The notes beneath the pieces are model-generated. The model had not been told where the DNA came from, ran no database searches, and worked only from the letters and a program-made list of their open reading frames with translations. A stretch of 64,000 nt of DNA from Gyromitra esculenta (Eukaryota > Ascomycota > Pezizomycetes > Pezizales > Discinaceae): positions 496,001 through 560,000 of the forward strand of contig JBCAML010000006.1 in assembly GCA_038503075.1 (NCBI GenBank), read 5' to 3'. Positions 36,600-46,704 of this stretch are shown here, piece by piece. The position numbers and the translations under genes are program-made. Numbering within the stretch: the first letter of the stretch is position 1; every line of letters starts with the position of its first letter.

Positions 36600-37322
36600 A
36601 TGCCACCAAAGCGAAGGTATTCGGCAACCTCTTCCCCTCACAAGACGTTCAAAGGTCCCAGTGTGACTTCTCTGGGAAAAACGGCTCTAAGGCTGCTATC
36701 CGGTGATGGAGTTCTTGACAGAGTTCTTACCAACAATCTCATCGCCTATACCACTCTCCTCGAAGGTCAAGTTGAAAAATTCGAGCGAGCCACGGCTGAA
36801 CTGGGTATCAAGAGCGAAGAGGAGCTCCTCCAGCTCGAAGAGGATACCGATAAATTGCGTTGCGCTATTAAGAAGGGGATAAAAGCAGCCATGAAGGTTA
36901 GTATCCGTTGAAGTAATAAAAATATAGAGAAGGAAATGTAGCTAATAGAAGACTGAGTAGTCCACAGCCTGGTCAAGGATCGGTGCCGCTAATTTCTCCT
37001 TTGAGGGTAGGTGCGTCAAGCCTGGGGTTATGGCAAATCTTCTGAGTTTGACAAATCTTGAGGACGTTGTTCGGATCAAGCAAGCGTATGAACTCCATCC
37101 TCTCTTTCTCGTTGCTGCTTCTGAATAAAATCTAATCGATGGCGCAGCTACCATTATGAAGACTTCGAGGAGAGAGTCATCAAGGGGGAGGTCCGTAGGA
37201 ATGTTGGCTTATGCTGCCTGCGTCTGACCGGCGACCTGAAGTTCCGCTGGAGCAATGTATCTGGTGAGTTTAGGCTCACCGGGAAATATAGGTACTCCGG
37301 CATCAGAAGGCAGCAGAAGTAA
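36600..37322 (+). CDS. Hypothetical protein with N-terminal coiled coil
   Basis: Three exons (36600-36896, 36961-37085, 37148-37322) fit in phase and give 198 residues. The first exon starts MPPKRRYSATSSPHK, a basic nuclear-type N-terminus, then a helical, acidic region (LEGQVEKFERATAELG, SEEELLQLEEDTDKLRCAIK) that is probably coiled coil. The C-terminal part reads YHYEDFEERVIKGEVRRN and GLCCLRLTGDLKFRWSNVSG. I recognise no domain. The second intron is modelled from donor GTATGA; a GC-AG alternative two bases into the preceding GCAAGC would remove two residues and add another. It stands alone in a gene-poor region and may be lineage-specific. The model rests on splice motifs and open frames only. 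Confidence 0.6.
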
Positions 37323-38007
37323 AAAGCCATCATTCAGCGATTTCCGCTCCCGTGCATCGTCTCAGAGAGATTCTATGGGTGGATGCATATCTAGATATTT
37401 TTTGTATGCGGCCTGCTATGTTAGTTTTTTTTTCTTTAGTAAATAAACTAAAAAAAATTTCCCCTGAAATGTCTTGATGTGACCTTGTAGTTGCTGTGCT
37501 GTAAGGGAGCAGATAGATTAGGGTGGATAAGGCGAGGTTTCTCGGGGTTGTTGATGGAATAGATGTTTATTGGTTGCATCCTCGCAATAATGGAGGGTTT
37601 CTGGGTGCTGAGGGCATGACCACATATACGGTAGATGTCACGATAGGTCATGGCAGGGAACGACACAGGAAGAAGTGGCCCATGCTTAAACTTATAACTC
37701 TCGTGCAGTCTGATAAACGTGCCCAGAGTACTCTTAGCCAATGGAGAATCTTATAATTCGCGTTCGACGCTGCATATATCTTGTAAAATCACCTACCGCC
37801 TCCTCCCTTCTACATACCTCCCCTCATGCTCTTCTTTCCACCCACCATTAAAGCAAGACGTTTCATTTTTTAAGAGTAACATACAAATAAACTAAGAATA
37901 CACATTATATTAATATCCATTCACATCTAACTCATTTACGCCGTCTATCATCTCTCATTCCCTCCGTTCTCCAAACACCTCCGCTTTAAAACATAATTTA
38001 AAGCAGA
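37323..38007. other. Intergenic, convergent gene ends
   Basis: 3' flanks of the hypothetical gene and of lanosterol synthase; nothing else supported. Confidence 0.5.
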
Positions 38008-40340
38008 CTAGACAAGCTTAGGATTCTCATACTGTTTTGCAAACATGCCGAGGGCTTTGATAGTAAATGTGAATTTGTAGTTTGGGTATGAAATCATGCT
38101 ATTTCACCTGTCAGTTATATCGCTAGTATACGTAAGAATAGGATGAACTCACCAGCTCTTATTGAACACACCCTCTATCGCCTCCTGTCTCCATTCGCCG
38201 TTTCGTTGCTGCCTTTCCATAATCAACTAGCAAATTGTTAGCAGCTACCTTCATCCAGCACCCCACATGGAACATACCTTGATACCCCTCTCGATCACCG
38301 TTCTATCCGGATACTGCGCGTTCATCAAGGCAATACATGCCCACGCTGTATTTACGACTTGGCTCTGCTTATGGTGCACATAAACCTGGCTCTCACTACT
38401 CTTATAGCTTTCTCCCCATCCGCCATCCGCCATTTGCTTACTCAACAAGAACTCACACGCCTTCTTCACTGTAGTACTATTTTCATAAGATTCCCCTACA
38501 GAACGCAGAGATTCGGTTGCAAACATGGTAGCATACGTGAAACAGATACCCCACGAGCCATACCACGAGCCATCCGGGCGTTGGGCAGTCTTGATCCACT
38601 GCACCGCCCGTCGTACCACGTTCTCGATCTTCGTTGCGCGGTACCGCGGGTACATCTTTTTGAACTTACTCAGCCCCATAACGACCGCAGTCGTGCACTC
38701 CGGGTACTCATACTCGATCATAATCCCGCCAAATACCTCCGCGGCATTAAGAGTCTCGAGCCACTTCCCGCCACGGGCAAGCTCATAGGTCCCGAATCCA
38801 CCGTTCGGATTCTGCATAGTCAGCAGCACGTCGACAGAGTCCTGAAGCCGCTCCTGCGAGATCATCTGCGGCATTCCCGGGATAGCCTGGAGCATAAGTA
38901 CGGACTTAAGCGCCTCTGAGGTGGTATCGGAGACGGTGTAGCCCTGCTTTCGTTTCGAGAACGGCCATGCGCCTTTGCGTTGGTGGCGGTACGCTTTATC
39001 CTGCTCGGGCACGTCGGCGCGGATCTGCTGGGTCTCGAGGAATTTCAGCGCTTTGATGAGCATATCGCGATACTGTGGGTCCTCTGCGAGTCCACATTCG
39101 ACAATTGCTTGAATTAGGAACGAAGTATCCCATGTTTGGACCCCGTCTGTGCCGTTAACGAGCATGCCCTCATCCTTAACCCAAAAGAAGTCGCGGATAG
39201 TCTCCCGGTGTGTACGAACGGCGACGGAGTCTTCGCCTTCGGCGAAGTAGCGCGCGATAAGGTTGAAGGGGTTGTTGACGGGGCCGATACAGCAGTACTC
39301 GGAGGCTTCGTCTTCACGCTTGATGAGGTCGTAGACGTAGGCGCGAGCGATTTCTTGCACTTTTCCGGGGCAGAAGTAGGAACCCCAGACTGTGAGAACC
39401 CCGTTTAGCGCATCTAAGATTTTGGTGTGGGGATGGTAGATGTCGCCTGGGGCGACATTGTTGCGGTGTTGAGAGAATTCAATGGTTTTGTAATCTTGCG
39501 TGTAAAGCTCCTCGCGGAGTGAGCGGATGAGATCGTTTTCGGGATGTGAACGTTTCAATGAGTACATGTAGGACATGGCGAGGTAGACCTGACGGTTGTG
39601 GCACCACCATCTCCACGGGTGAAACGGAATCCAGTTCGGAAGCAACCAGAGCTCGGGGGGAATTGGGTTCATTCCTTCCCAGCCATAACAACCCATTACC
39701 GCCAGTAAAAACTTCCCCCAATGCGGTGATCCTAGTGCGCCACCGAGCTTGTGAAGGCAGTTTCTTGCTTTTATGGCAACGGGGTGGTTTGGATCTAGGC
39801 CGAGGATACGCATAACAACGTAGTTGCAAGCAGTGCCGAAAACTGTACTGTGTCCCTCGATATGCAGACCCCAGCCACCATCGTCGGGGTTGGCTCGCGC
39901 AGCTAGGTAGGCAATGATTTCGATCCTCACGTGCTCGGGAATAGGCGTATTGGTGACATAGTGAGCAACGATAACGGCGGGAATAAGGAACATAGGACCA
40001 CCATACTCGCATGCCCATTGGCCTTCGGAGAGCTGGAGCTGGGAGAAGAAGGAGAGGCCATTGCGGGCAGCATCGAGTGGGGTATAGGGCGCTGAAAGGT
40101 CAGGAAGGTCCTAGCAAGGAGGCATTAGTTAGCTTTTTAGAGGTTGTTAAGGGTTTGATGAGAGGAGCTTACCGTGGGGAGGCCCAGATGGTACCTATCT
40201 GCAACCGATTGAGGCCATGCCGCAATCTGTTCATCGGTGGTAAGGTATTCCCATGTTTGCCTGCCGTCTTCGGTTTTGAGGCGCCAGCGTGTGTAGTCGG
40301 TCTTAGGAAGAGCAGCAGAAGTGGATATTTTTTCAGCCAT
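38008..40340 (-). CDS. ERG7: Lanosterol synthase (oxidosqualene cyclase)
   Basis: Four exons (40340-40173, 40110-38278, 38226-38153, 38098-38008) with exact phases give 721 residues, normal for Erg7. The enzyme cyclises 2,3-oxidosqualene to lanosterol, the first sterol of the ergosterol pathway, at the ER/lipid-droplet membrane. QW-type repeats are visible (ANPDDGGWGLHIEGHSTVFG, QNPNGGFGTYE, RPDGSWYGSWGICFTYAT, QMADGGWGESY). The catalytic Asp lies in YTVSDTTSEALKS (about residue 451), where most cyclases have DCTAE; the Cys is Thr here. Near the C-terminus the protein reads FNKSCMISYPNYKF, matching the NKSCxIS segment of the Aspergillus fumigatus lanosterol synthase and not the APPGGMR of its protostadienol synthase (published mutagenesis), which favours lanosterol as product. 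The last intron splits this segment. The start MAEKIS gives the usual N-terminal length. Confidence 0.93.
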
Positions 40341-41926
40341 TTGGTAGGTATAGCTGTTTCTGAGATCCAAACAATTAAGAATGAACACAGGAAGAAGCAG
40401 GTATATTTGTAGAAAGGGAAAGGTAACAGTTATGCAGACTAACGCTGGGAACTGAAAGCTGGTATAAGTTTATCCTGCATTGTTCAGGGGCGCGCGGCAC
40501 ATCCCGTCATGCACACAAGGATGAAATATTCGCCAAGACAGCAATATTCGGTCATGGTTTCGCACTCGGTTTGTTCCAGCAGCGTTAACAGGACGCTGCG
40601 AAGGCTTCCTCTGTCCGATTTCCCTGCTTTTTGCGTTATTTTCCCTCCCCAACCCCCATCCCAAACACTGAAGTTCAGGAAACGTGCTGCCTAGGTGCCT
40701 TACGATCGTCTTACTATCACACGGCCAACACGTCGCGCAAGGATCACTCGTCTGTACTCCATCGCTCTTTCGGTGGCCGGAACCCCGGTAAAAGCAAAAC
40801 ATCAGGCCATTGGCTATCATTCCACGGGTGCTTCGTTATCCGGCGTGTTAATACTTTCTCTGTGTCTGCTATTACAGCCACCAGTGGTGGAGAGCGTTGC
40901 TGCGAATAAACGTAACCCGCATACAGGTCACTGCGTCACGTGATTGCGTGTTGCCCAAATGATATCCTTACTTTCTGTTTATAGCCTAGTTTGAGGAATC
41001 TTCGTGATTTCGCGTGACATCCATTGGATGGATCAGGTGACGAGTCTACATTCACAGGTTGTCAATATCTAGCCACTCAACGCCCTCTAGCATCCATCCA
41101 TCAATCTCTCAACCTAAATATGTCACTTAGTGGTATCTCAGCCCTCGTGTGCGTGATGGCTAAGGATATGGCCCCCCGAAGTCAACGACACCAGCAGATG
41201 GCTCTTGAATACGCTGTGCAGCATTGAGAAGGCTTGTCAGATCTACCGGTCACTTGGAAAGAAGCACTAGGAGAAGAACAGCCGTGAATCTCTCCGTATT
41301 TACTAGCTATGGACATCGACGTTTGCTTACATCACACAAACTATAGCACGTACATGTGTAAGCCATTTCTATGAAAAAACGGTTGGTCAACCTGCTACAG
41401 TTTCGGATGAACTAGGTAGTGGTTTTGGGTGGATTCTAAAACTCGATCAAATGTCGCACATCGCTTAGTTATCTAGATCACGTCCTTGACAGCGATGGAC
41501 TTTTACGCTATTCGAGATATTCTCAACCACCTGTCTAACCATCAACAGAGTTTCAGCTGTATTTATTAGCTGGAAGAATGCATGGTAGTGTTACCACCTA
41601 GAAATCTAATCTACTTAAATGTCGCAAGCGGCATGCTAGTTATCACGTGGCAAGTTGGCCACAAGATCAATTTCTCGAGTGACCACCCATGATGTTGAGC
41701 TTATGACCGGTTCATATCTAATACTCGGGCAAAAGTAAACCCTTTGATTACTATACAGTACCGTGGAGCGGAATTCTCTTCTATCTATTTACGCTCCAGC
41801 CTCATCACCAGCCTCTTTCTCCGCTCACTTGTGGCTTATTGCCCCACCAATGAGAATTACAAAAGAAAAAATAAATTTCACAGCTTCCAGCATGGGTTCT
41901 ACGACTGTATTCAGACCAGTTGTCAT
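40341..41926. other. Intergenic upstream of lanosterol synthase
   Basis: About 1.6 kb: the ERG7 promoter and the 3' flank of the small membrane-protein gene. No gene motif recognised. Confidence 0.5.
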
Positions 41927-42337
41927 TTATGCTGCAGCAAGCAATCCATAAGCTGCCCAACCCGCCCAGATCGAATGGGCTGCTATGATCACCCAAAATG
42001 GGTTCTGCGTATACGCCCCTGAGAATCGACTCCACACATAAAATACTGGCGCAAGCGTATGAAAAAGCATGAAGGTGCTCCCGACGACACGACCAACCTC
42101 GGTTCGACGAATATGGTATTTGCGCAGACGATAACACAGGATGATGTATGGGAAGAGGAGGGTTGCGTATGCGCGTAGAAAAAAAGTACTCGAAGGACAT
42201 GCAAAATCTTCGCGGTTGGGCCAGTAGATTGTCGACAAGGTCAAGAAGGAATATACGTCGAAACCTTGGACTAGGAGCGCACAAGTGTACAGAGCGCGGA
42301 TGTGAAACGGGTTGGGGGGTTGGTTATCCTGATTCAT
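41927..42337 (-). CDS. Small four-helix membrane protein, unknown
   Basis: 136 residues in one exon. Four hydrophobic segments are visible: about 13-32 (ALYTCALLVQGFDVYSFLTL), 49-66 (FFLRAYATLLFPYIILCY), 83-103 (VVGSTFMLFHTLAPVFYVW) and 112-133 (PFWVIIAAHSIWAGWAAYGL). The loop between helices 2 and 3 is basic (RLRKYHIRRTE). Codon use and the sharp hydrophobic pattern argue for a real gene, although no domain is recognised. It could be missing a short upstream exon. It lies upstream of ERG7 on the same strand, but nothing shows a functional link. Confidence 0.55.
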   Translation of the reverse strand: MNQDNQPPNPFHIRALYTCALLVQGFDVYSFLTLSTIYWPNREDFACPSSTFFLRAYATLLFPYIILCYRLRKYHIRRTEVGRVVGSTFMLFHTLAPVFYVWSRFSGAYTQNPFWVIIAAHSIWAGWAAYGLLAAA

Positions 42338-43147
42338 TTATTTATCAGCGAGAAACTCCTTGAAATGAGTCGAGAGAAAAAAAGCATACCATGGTTGATC
42401 CTCGGGTTTCAATGGTGTTGTGATGAGAGGACTTGGTATCAAAGTCGCCAATTAAATACTCATGGTGCAGATTTCCAACCCGATCATGTGATCAGCTATA
42501 GGTAGCTTAACATGCCATATAATGTTAACTAATCATGTTAAAAATTGGCAACATGAGTAACCACGCGTATCTCTGGCCCGGTTTGTGCCAGCTTGCATAA
42601 TCAAACAGTGGGCGCACAACGTGACACAAACAATCACAAACTTCTCCTTTGGTTATGGTAATTTTCCTTATATAATATTGAAACAAGAGTAGTGATAGAA
42701 TGTACAGGTTCTTTCTGACAGGAGTGTGTGTTCTGGCCATTAAATAAGTTTTTTCTTTAATTCTACAGTTTAACAGTCTCCTCAATGCTCATCATCGGTT
42801 GTTTTAATCAGGGCATCTGTACCTTCTAGAAAAGCGTCAATTTGTGAGTGTAGGAATATCCTGTAAGGTGGAAGTGTAATGCTAATCACTTCACTAGGCA
42901 GATAGACATCTATCTGTAGAAAGACCAGCCAGGCCTCGCAAAAACATGCCCGGACGACAAATAAAAAAACGAATTAGGGGTGGTCTAATACACAATGATT
43001 TATTCCGTGTATTCTTTAGGATTTAAGACAATTTAATCATTGAGCCATACCGTCTACTCTAATCTACCAATGCTAAGTGCTACAGAAAACAGCATAGTCC
43101 TCCTCATATCTTTCTAACCAGACTTTCCAGATGAGAGGGTAGGTGTC
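42338..43147. other. Intergenic
   Basis: No gene seen; A/T-rich, with promoter and 3' flank of the neighbouring minus-strand genes. Confidence 0.5.
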
Positions 43148-43780
43148 TTAGGGAAGATCATTTCTGAATAGATTGATAACAGAATCATAAGCTGGATCAT
43201 AGTCAAAAATATACTTCCCCCCAACCCTACGCACACCGTTAACCATCTTTACACAATCATCAACAATAAACCGCGCGCTACCCCCAACAGTAAAACAATT
43301 GAGCTTATACATCTCTGGCGTCGAGCATATCCCTATACCCGCTGTCCCCCACTGCGAGACTGTTGTACAAATCCTGTCTTTAAGTTGAGGGCAGCTAATA
43401 TTCCCTCTCGCCTTCACCCAGATCGCTAGCGCAAGCGCATCCACCCAATCAGGCGAGTATTTGCTGGTTTCGCAGACTACGTTCGTCACGGCGGCCGCCC
43501 GAGCGCGGTTTTTAGCGTAATGGGAAGTAAAGTTGAAGGGATCAAGGTAAGTTCCTCGTACACTAGCGAGGATCCTCAAACGGGCTGCAGCGAGAGCAGC
43601 GGTGCTGTTTGGTGGCTCGATAACGGGTATTTTTCCCCATACGGAATCGAGCTTAATGTTTGAGAGAACTGGAAGAGAGTCAAGCGAGTCTGCTTCCTCG
43701 AAATTGACTGGGAAGCTGGCTGCGTGATTGCTGCAAAATGCGAGGAAGACGCTCATCAAGACCAATAGGAAAGTCTGCAT
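43148..43780 (-). CDS. Small secreted cysteine-containing protein
   Basis: 210 residues in one exon when started at the Met before QTFLLVLMSVFLAFC, a clear signal peptide (cleavage probably near AAS at 20-22). An upstream in-frame Met at 43927 would bury this signal 49 residues inside, so I reject it. The mature part has six Cys (VVCETS, ISCPQLKDRICTTV, GICSTPE, KLNCFTV, DDCVKM), two or three N-glycosylation sites (NST, NFT, NIS) and no recognised domain. Possible roles are a cell-surface or effector-like protein; that is inference from size, secretion and cysteine content. A TATA box at 43892-43899 is well placed. Confidence 0.75.
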   Translation of the reverse strand: MQTFLLVLMSVFLAFCSNHAASFPVNFEEADSLDSLPVLSNIKLDSVWGKIPVIEPPNSTAALAAARLRILASVRGTYLDPFNFTSHYAKNRARAAAVTNVVCETSKYSPDWVDALALAIWVKARGNISCPQLKDRICTTVSQWGTAGIGICSTPEMYKLNCFTVGGSARFIVDDCVKMVNGVRRVGGKYIFDYDPAYDSVINLFRNDLP

Positions 43781-44517
43781 TTGATATAAATAGTAAGATG
43801 GATGTGATGGAGTTGAGTTTTGGAGGATTTTCGACTCTTGAGAGAGTAATGAGGTATTTTTGGTAAGGGATAGAAAGAAGTAAATATGACACTTATATAG
43901 CAAGTGAGGACTTTGGTGATGATGCATCTCGACTTACATTATAGGTAACTTGATTCCCAAGCTGAATATTCTTTGATGTTACTTGTTACTTGGTATTAGC
44001 AAGCAATCTTTAAAAAATATTTAACTTTCTATCCAGTAACCTATTAACTACTAGAAGGCTAACACATGGGCTTTAGGAACGTTCTCGAGTGAATGCATGT
44101 GACCGGAAACATGGATCTCTCAAATGTTCTGGAACAAAGCAACAGGATAAGCAGAAAAGATGGGGAAAGTATAAAGGGTTACTATCCGATAAGTCGATTG
44201 AAATCACCATGGTCCTGCTGATCGAGGCGTTTGTATTTTTTTATCTTATCTTTTGAATAGGTATCTGTGGCGAGCCATAGTGCTTGAGGTTATTTGTAGA
44301 CTGTTGTTGGTATTCGACGGCGAGTGACAGCTCATGTCACACCCAGTTAACCCCGAAAATATCTTGACAAAGGTAGGCTATGTATAACTAATATATATAT
44401 ATATATTTGATCAAAAGTATAAAGATACAAATAGTTTTCTTTCCCTAACATCCTTGGTGCGAATAATCACAATCCTCCCGCGACCCAAACAACCTTTCGA
44501 TGACTGCAGCTAATAAT
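43781..44517. other. Intergenic with an AT dinucleotide run
   Basis: Promoter of the secreted-protein gene, a short (AT)n run at about 44390-44406, and the 3' flank of the zinc-finger gene. Confidence 0.5.
43892..43899 (-). promoter_or_regulatory. TATA box of the secreted-protein gene (putative)
   Basis: TATATAAG on the minus strand, about 112 bases upstream of the chosen start codon. Its position supports the downstream start at 43780, since the upstream Met at 43927 would lie before it. Confidence 0.45.
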
Positions 44518-45591
44518 TTACTTCCGCTCTCCAGAACCACTAAATAGTAACAACTTCACGCCAGATAACCCCGACGCCCTCAGCTGCTCATTAATAAAAA
44601 TTATCGCTTTTTTTGCCATTTCTCTTCCACCGCTACAAGCTCCACTCTCCACATGCTGCGCCAATCCGCTCAACGTTGAGAATTGCGTTACTTCCACCAA
44701 GCCCTGCTCTTCTGCTGGGACGAGAGCAAGTGGGCAGTGATATATCTTTGGTGCATGAGCTGCTGAGTATATATGACCCCGCAGAGCTCCTACCGTAGCG
44801 AACTGTCGCTGGCTCTTGGGAGGACAATATGGGCACTTGCCATCCGAGGAGCCCGGGCTTTCGGCGCCACTATTAGGAGTTTCCGACCCTGATACGGGGG
44901 CCCCTGGGGATACAGAATCTGGGGTTGGGTTTGAGTTGCCCGAACGTGGAGCGCACGTGATCTTGCCATCCACAGAAGACAGAGCAACAACCGGATGATC
45001 GGCCGAGCCAGGAGGCAAGCTCTCCTTTACCCTCTCCAAACTGCCCGATACGATGATACTGCTCGTATCTTTCTTGAATATATTCTGGTCGATTTTCTTC
45101 CTCGTAAACCCACAGGGACAGGCTCCGCTCTCAAGATGCTGCAAGTTCGCCGATAGTGATGTGAAAGTTTTCCTGCAATCACCGATACATTTTAGTTTCT
45201 TGATTAATGGTTTGTGGATGACTGAGCCAAGATGTTTCCTGAGTGCGTCATAGTCGCCAAATCCTCTATCGCATTCTGCACAGTAGAAATCGAGCCGTGC
45301 TGCTTTCGAGAGAGTGTGGTGTTTATCTCTAAGATGCTGATCAAGAGCGGTTTCGTGGATAGAGTCTCTGTTGCAATCGCAACAATGGAATTGTGTGGCC
45401 TCGGTGATCTTGATGCTCACACTTTGGTGGCCAGAGGCGACATATTGACTCAAGGCGTTCTCGTGTACAAATTTTTGACAACAGACAGAACAATACGGGT
45501 GTGTAAATGGTGAGTTTTCAAAGTGCTGCTTTAAAAAATTCGTGCTGATGAACCAGCGGCAGCAGGCAGTACAGTATCGCAACTCGGGCAT
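44518..45591 (-). CDS. C2H2 zinc-finger protein
   Basis: Single exon, 357 residues. C2H2-like modules follow from the N-terminus: YCTACCRWF...H, YCSVCCQKFVHENALSQYV, FHCCDCNRDSIHETALDQH, FYCAECDRGFGDYDALRKH, LKCIGDCRKTF...LQHLESGAC, and after a Ser/Pro/Gly-rich linker (about 205-245) CPYCPPKSQRQF...GHIYSAAH and a last degenerate module ending HVESGAC. The second module has Tyr where the first zinc-binding His is expected, and several modules end in Cys. Tandem irregular fingers of this type occur in many ascomycete proteins of unknown role; nucleic-acid or protein binding is likely but unproved. The start Met sits directly before the first finger. Confidence 0.8.
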   Translation of the reverse strand: MPELRYCTACCRWFISTNFLKQHFENSPFTHPYCSVCCQKFVHENALSQYVASGHQSVSIKITEATQFHCCDCNRDSIHETALDQHLRDKHHTLSKAARLDFYCAECDRGFGDYDALRKHLGSVIHKPLIKKLKCIGDCRKTFTSLSANLQHLESGACPCGFTRKKIDQNIFKKDTSSIIVSGSLERVKESLPPGSADHPVVALSSVDGKITCAPRSGNSNPTPDSVSPGAPVSGSETPNSGAESPGSSDGKCPYCPPKSQRQFATVGALRGHIYSAAHAPKIYHCPLALVPAEEQGLVEVTQFSTLSGLAQHVESGACSGGREMAKKAIIFINEQLRASGLSGVKLLLFSGSGERK

Positions 45592-46704
45592 AATGTACTG
45601 GTTTCAATACAAGAAAGGCTGTTTGCGGTGCTTTGAGTAACGCAGAAGTCCCTCTGGTATTATGGTCTGTCCTAATGGTTATACTGAGCCAATGGGTCTC
45701 AAGATCTTCTTATTTAAATAGGGTATTTATCGGTATTGCAGTTTGCACAGGAGGCGAAAAGCTCATTCCTTTGCAGTTGGCTGTTACCATGCACAGAAAT
45801 TCAATCCTTAAAATTAGGTTCCATAACGTTCTCGGCGTTTAGGTAAGAAGCAGAAGGACCAACATGAGTGATACCCATGTGCATGGTGAGATGGATACAG
45901 CTGAAAGGCCTAAACACCTTAACTACCGCTTAACTATGCATATTCAAAACTTACTTCCCACATTGAGCTTTTGATACAATCGTGAACGCTTGTCCTCGGT
46001 CGGTATATTGCATGAACTATGCCACTTCCCATACTGCATTTAGGCACATGATCTGGAATATCACAGCGCGAAACTTCATGAATGAAATACGTCATGTAAT
46101 TTCAATAGTATATATTGTTATTTAAGAGCGAGTAAACTTCTAGCAATTACCAATATCTAGGCATTGTCTCTAAAATGGAGAGTAGGTAATGTTCCAATAT
46201 TTTCTATATTCTCTCACAAGATATCACTCGCACTGCTTGCACTACATATCACTCGATTTCATACAACATCACAATTTAGATAGGAGGCAGATCATATGGC
46301 TCGCGAAGCAGCTTTCCGGCTCGAGCAAAGTTTGTGGCGGCAGAATTTACCCAAATCCAGAGTATTCCAGAAACGAAACGATTGTGACGTCATCAATTTG
46401 AGCATTGGTTTTGAAACTTGACATGAGCAGCATGCAACCACCCCCTCGCATCAGCTTTCAGTATAGGATACTGCAGAGCACAGTTGACAGGAAAAAGTCC
46501 TCTTGGTAGTTTTGTTTCTAAAAATGGCTGTCGCCCCACATAAACATAAACAAACAGGTCCAAAGTAATCTAAAAACGCTCATAAAAAGAAAAGACAAAA
46601 CTCCATCCAATGCTTCATATCTTCAAACACACCCACCATCATTTCCTTCCCTTTCGTACAGCCCCAGAGATTGACAATAGGTCAAACGCATCCAAGAATC
46701 ACAT
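45592..46704. other. Intergenic
   Basis: About 1.1 kb with no recognised gene; includes promoter of the zinc-finger gene and the 3' flank of the adaptor-like gene. Confidence 0.5.

Noticed and set aside
38359..38919. 186-codon frame on the + strand
   Set aside because: Antisense shadow of the lanosterol synthase exon.
41927..43780. Terpenoid gene cluster around the cyclase (cyclase, membrane protein, secreted protein)
   Set aside because: No P450, oxidoreductase or transferase is nearby, and the cyclase carries the lanosterol-type C-terminal segment.
43781..43927. Upstream Met extending the secreted protein by 49 residues
   Set aside because: It would hide the signal peptide inside the protein and starts upstream of the TATA box.
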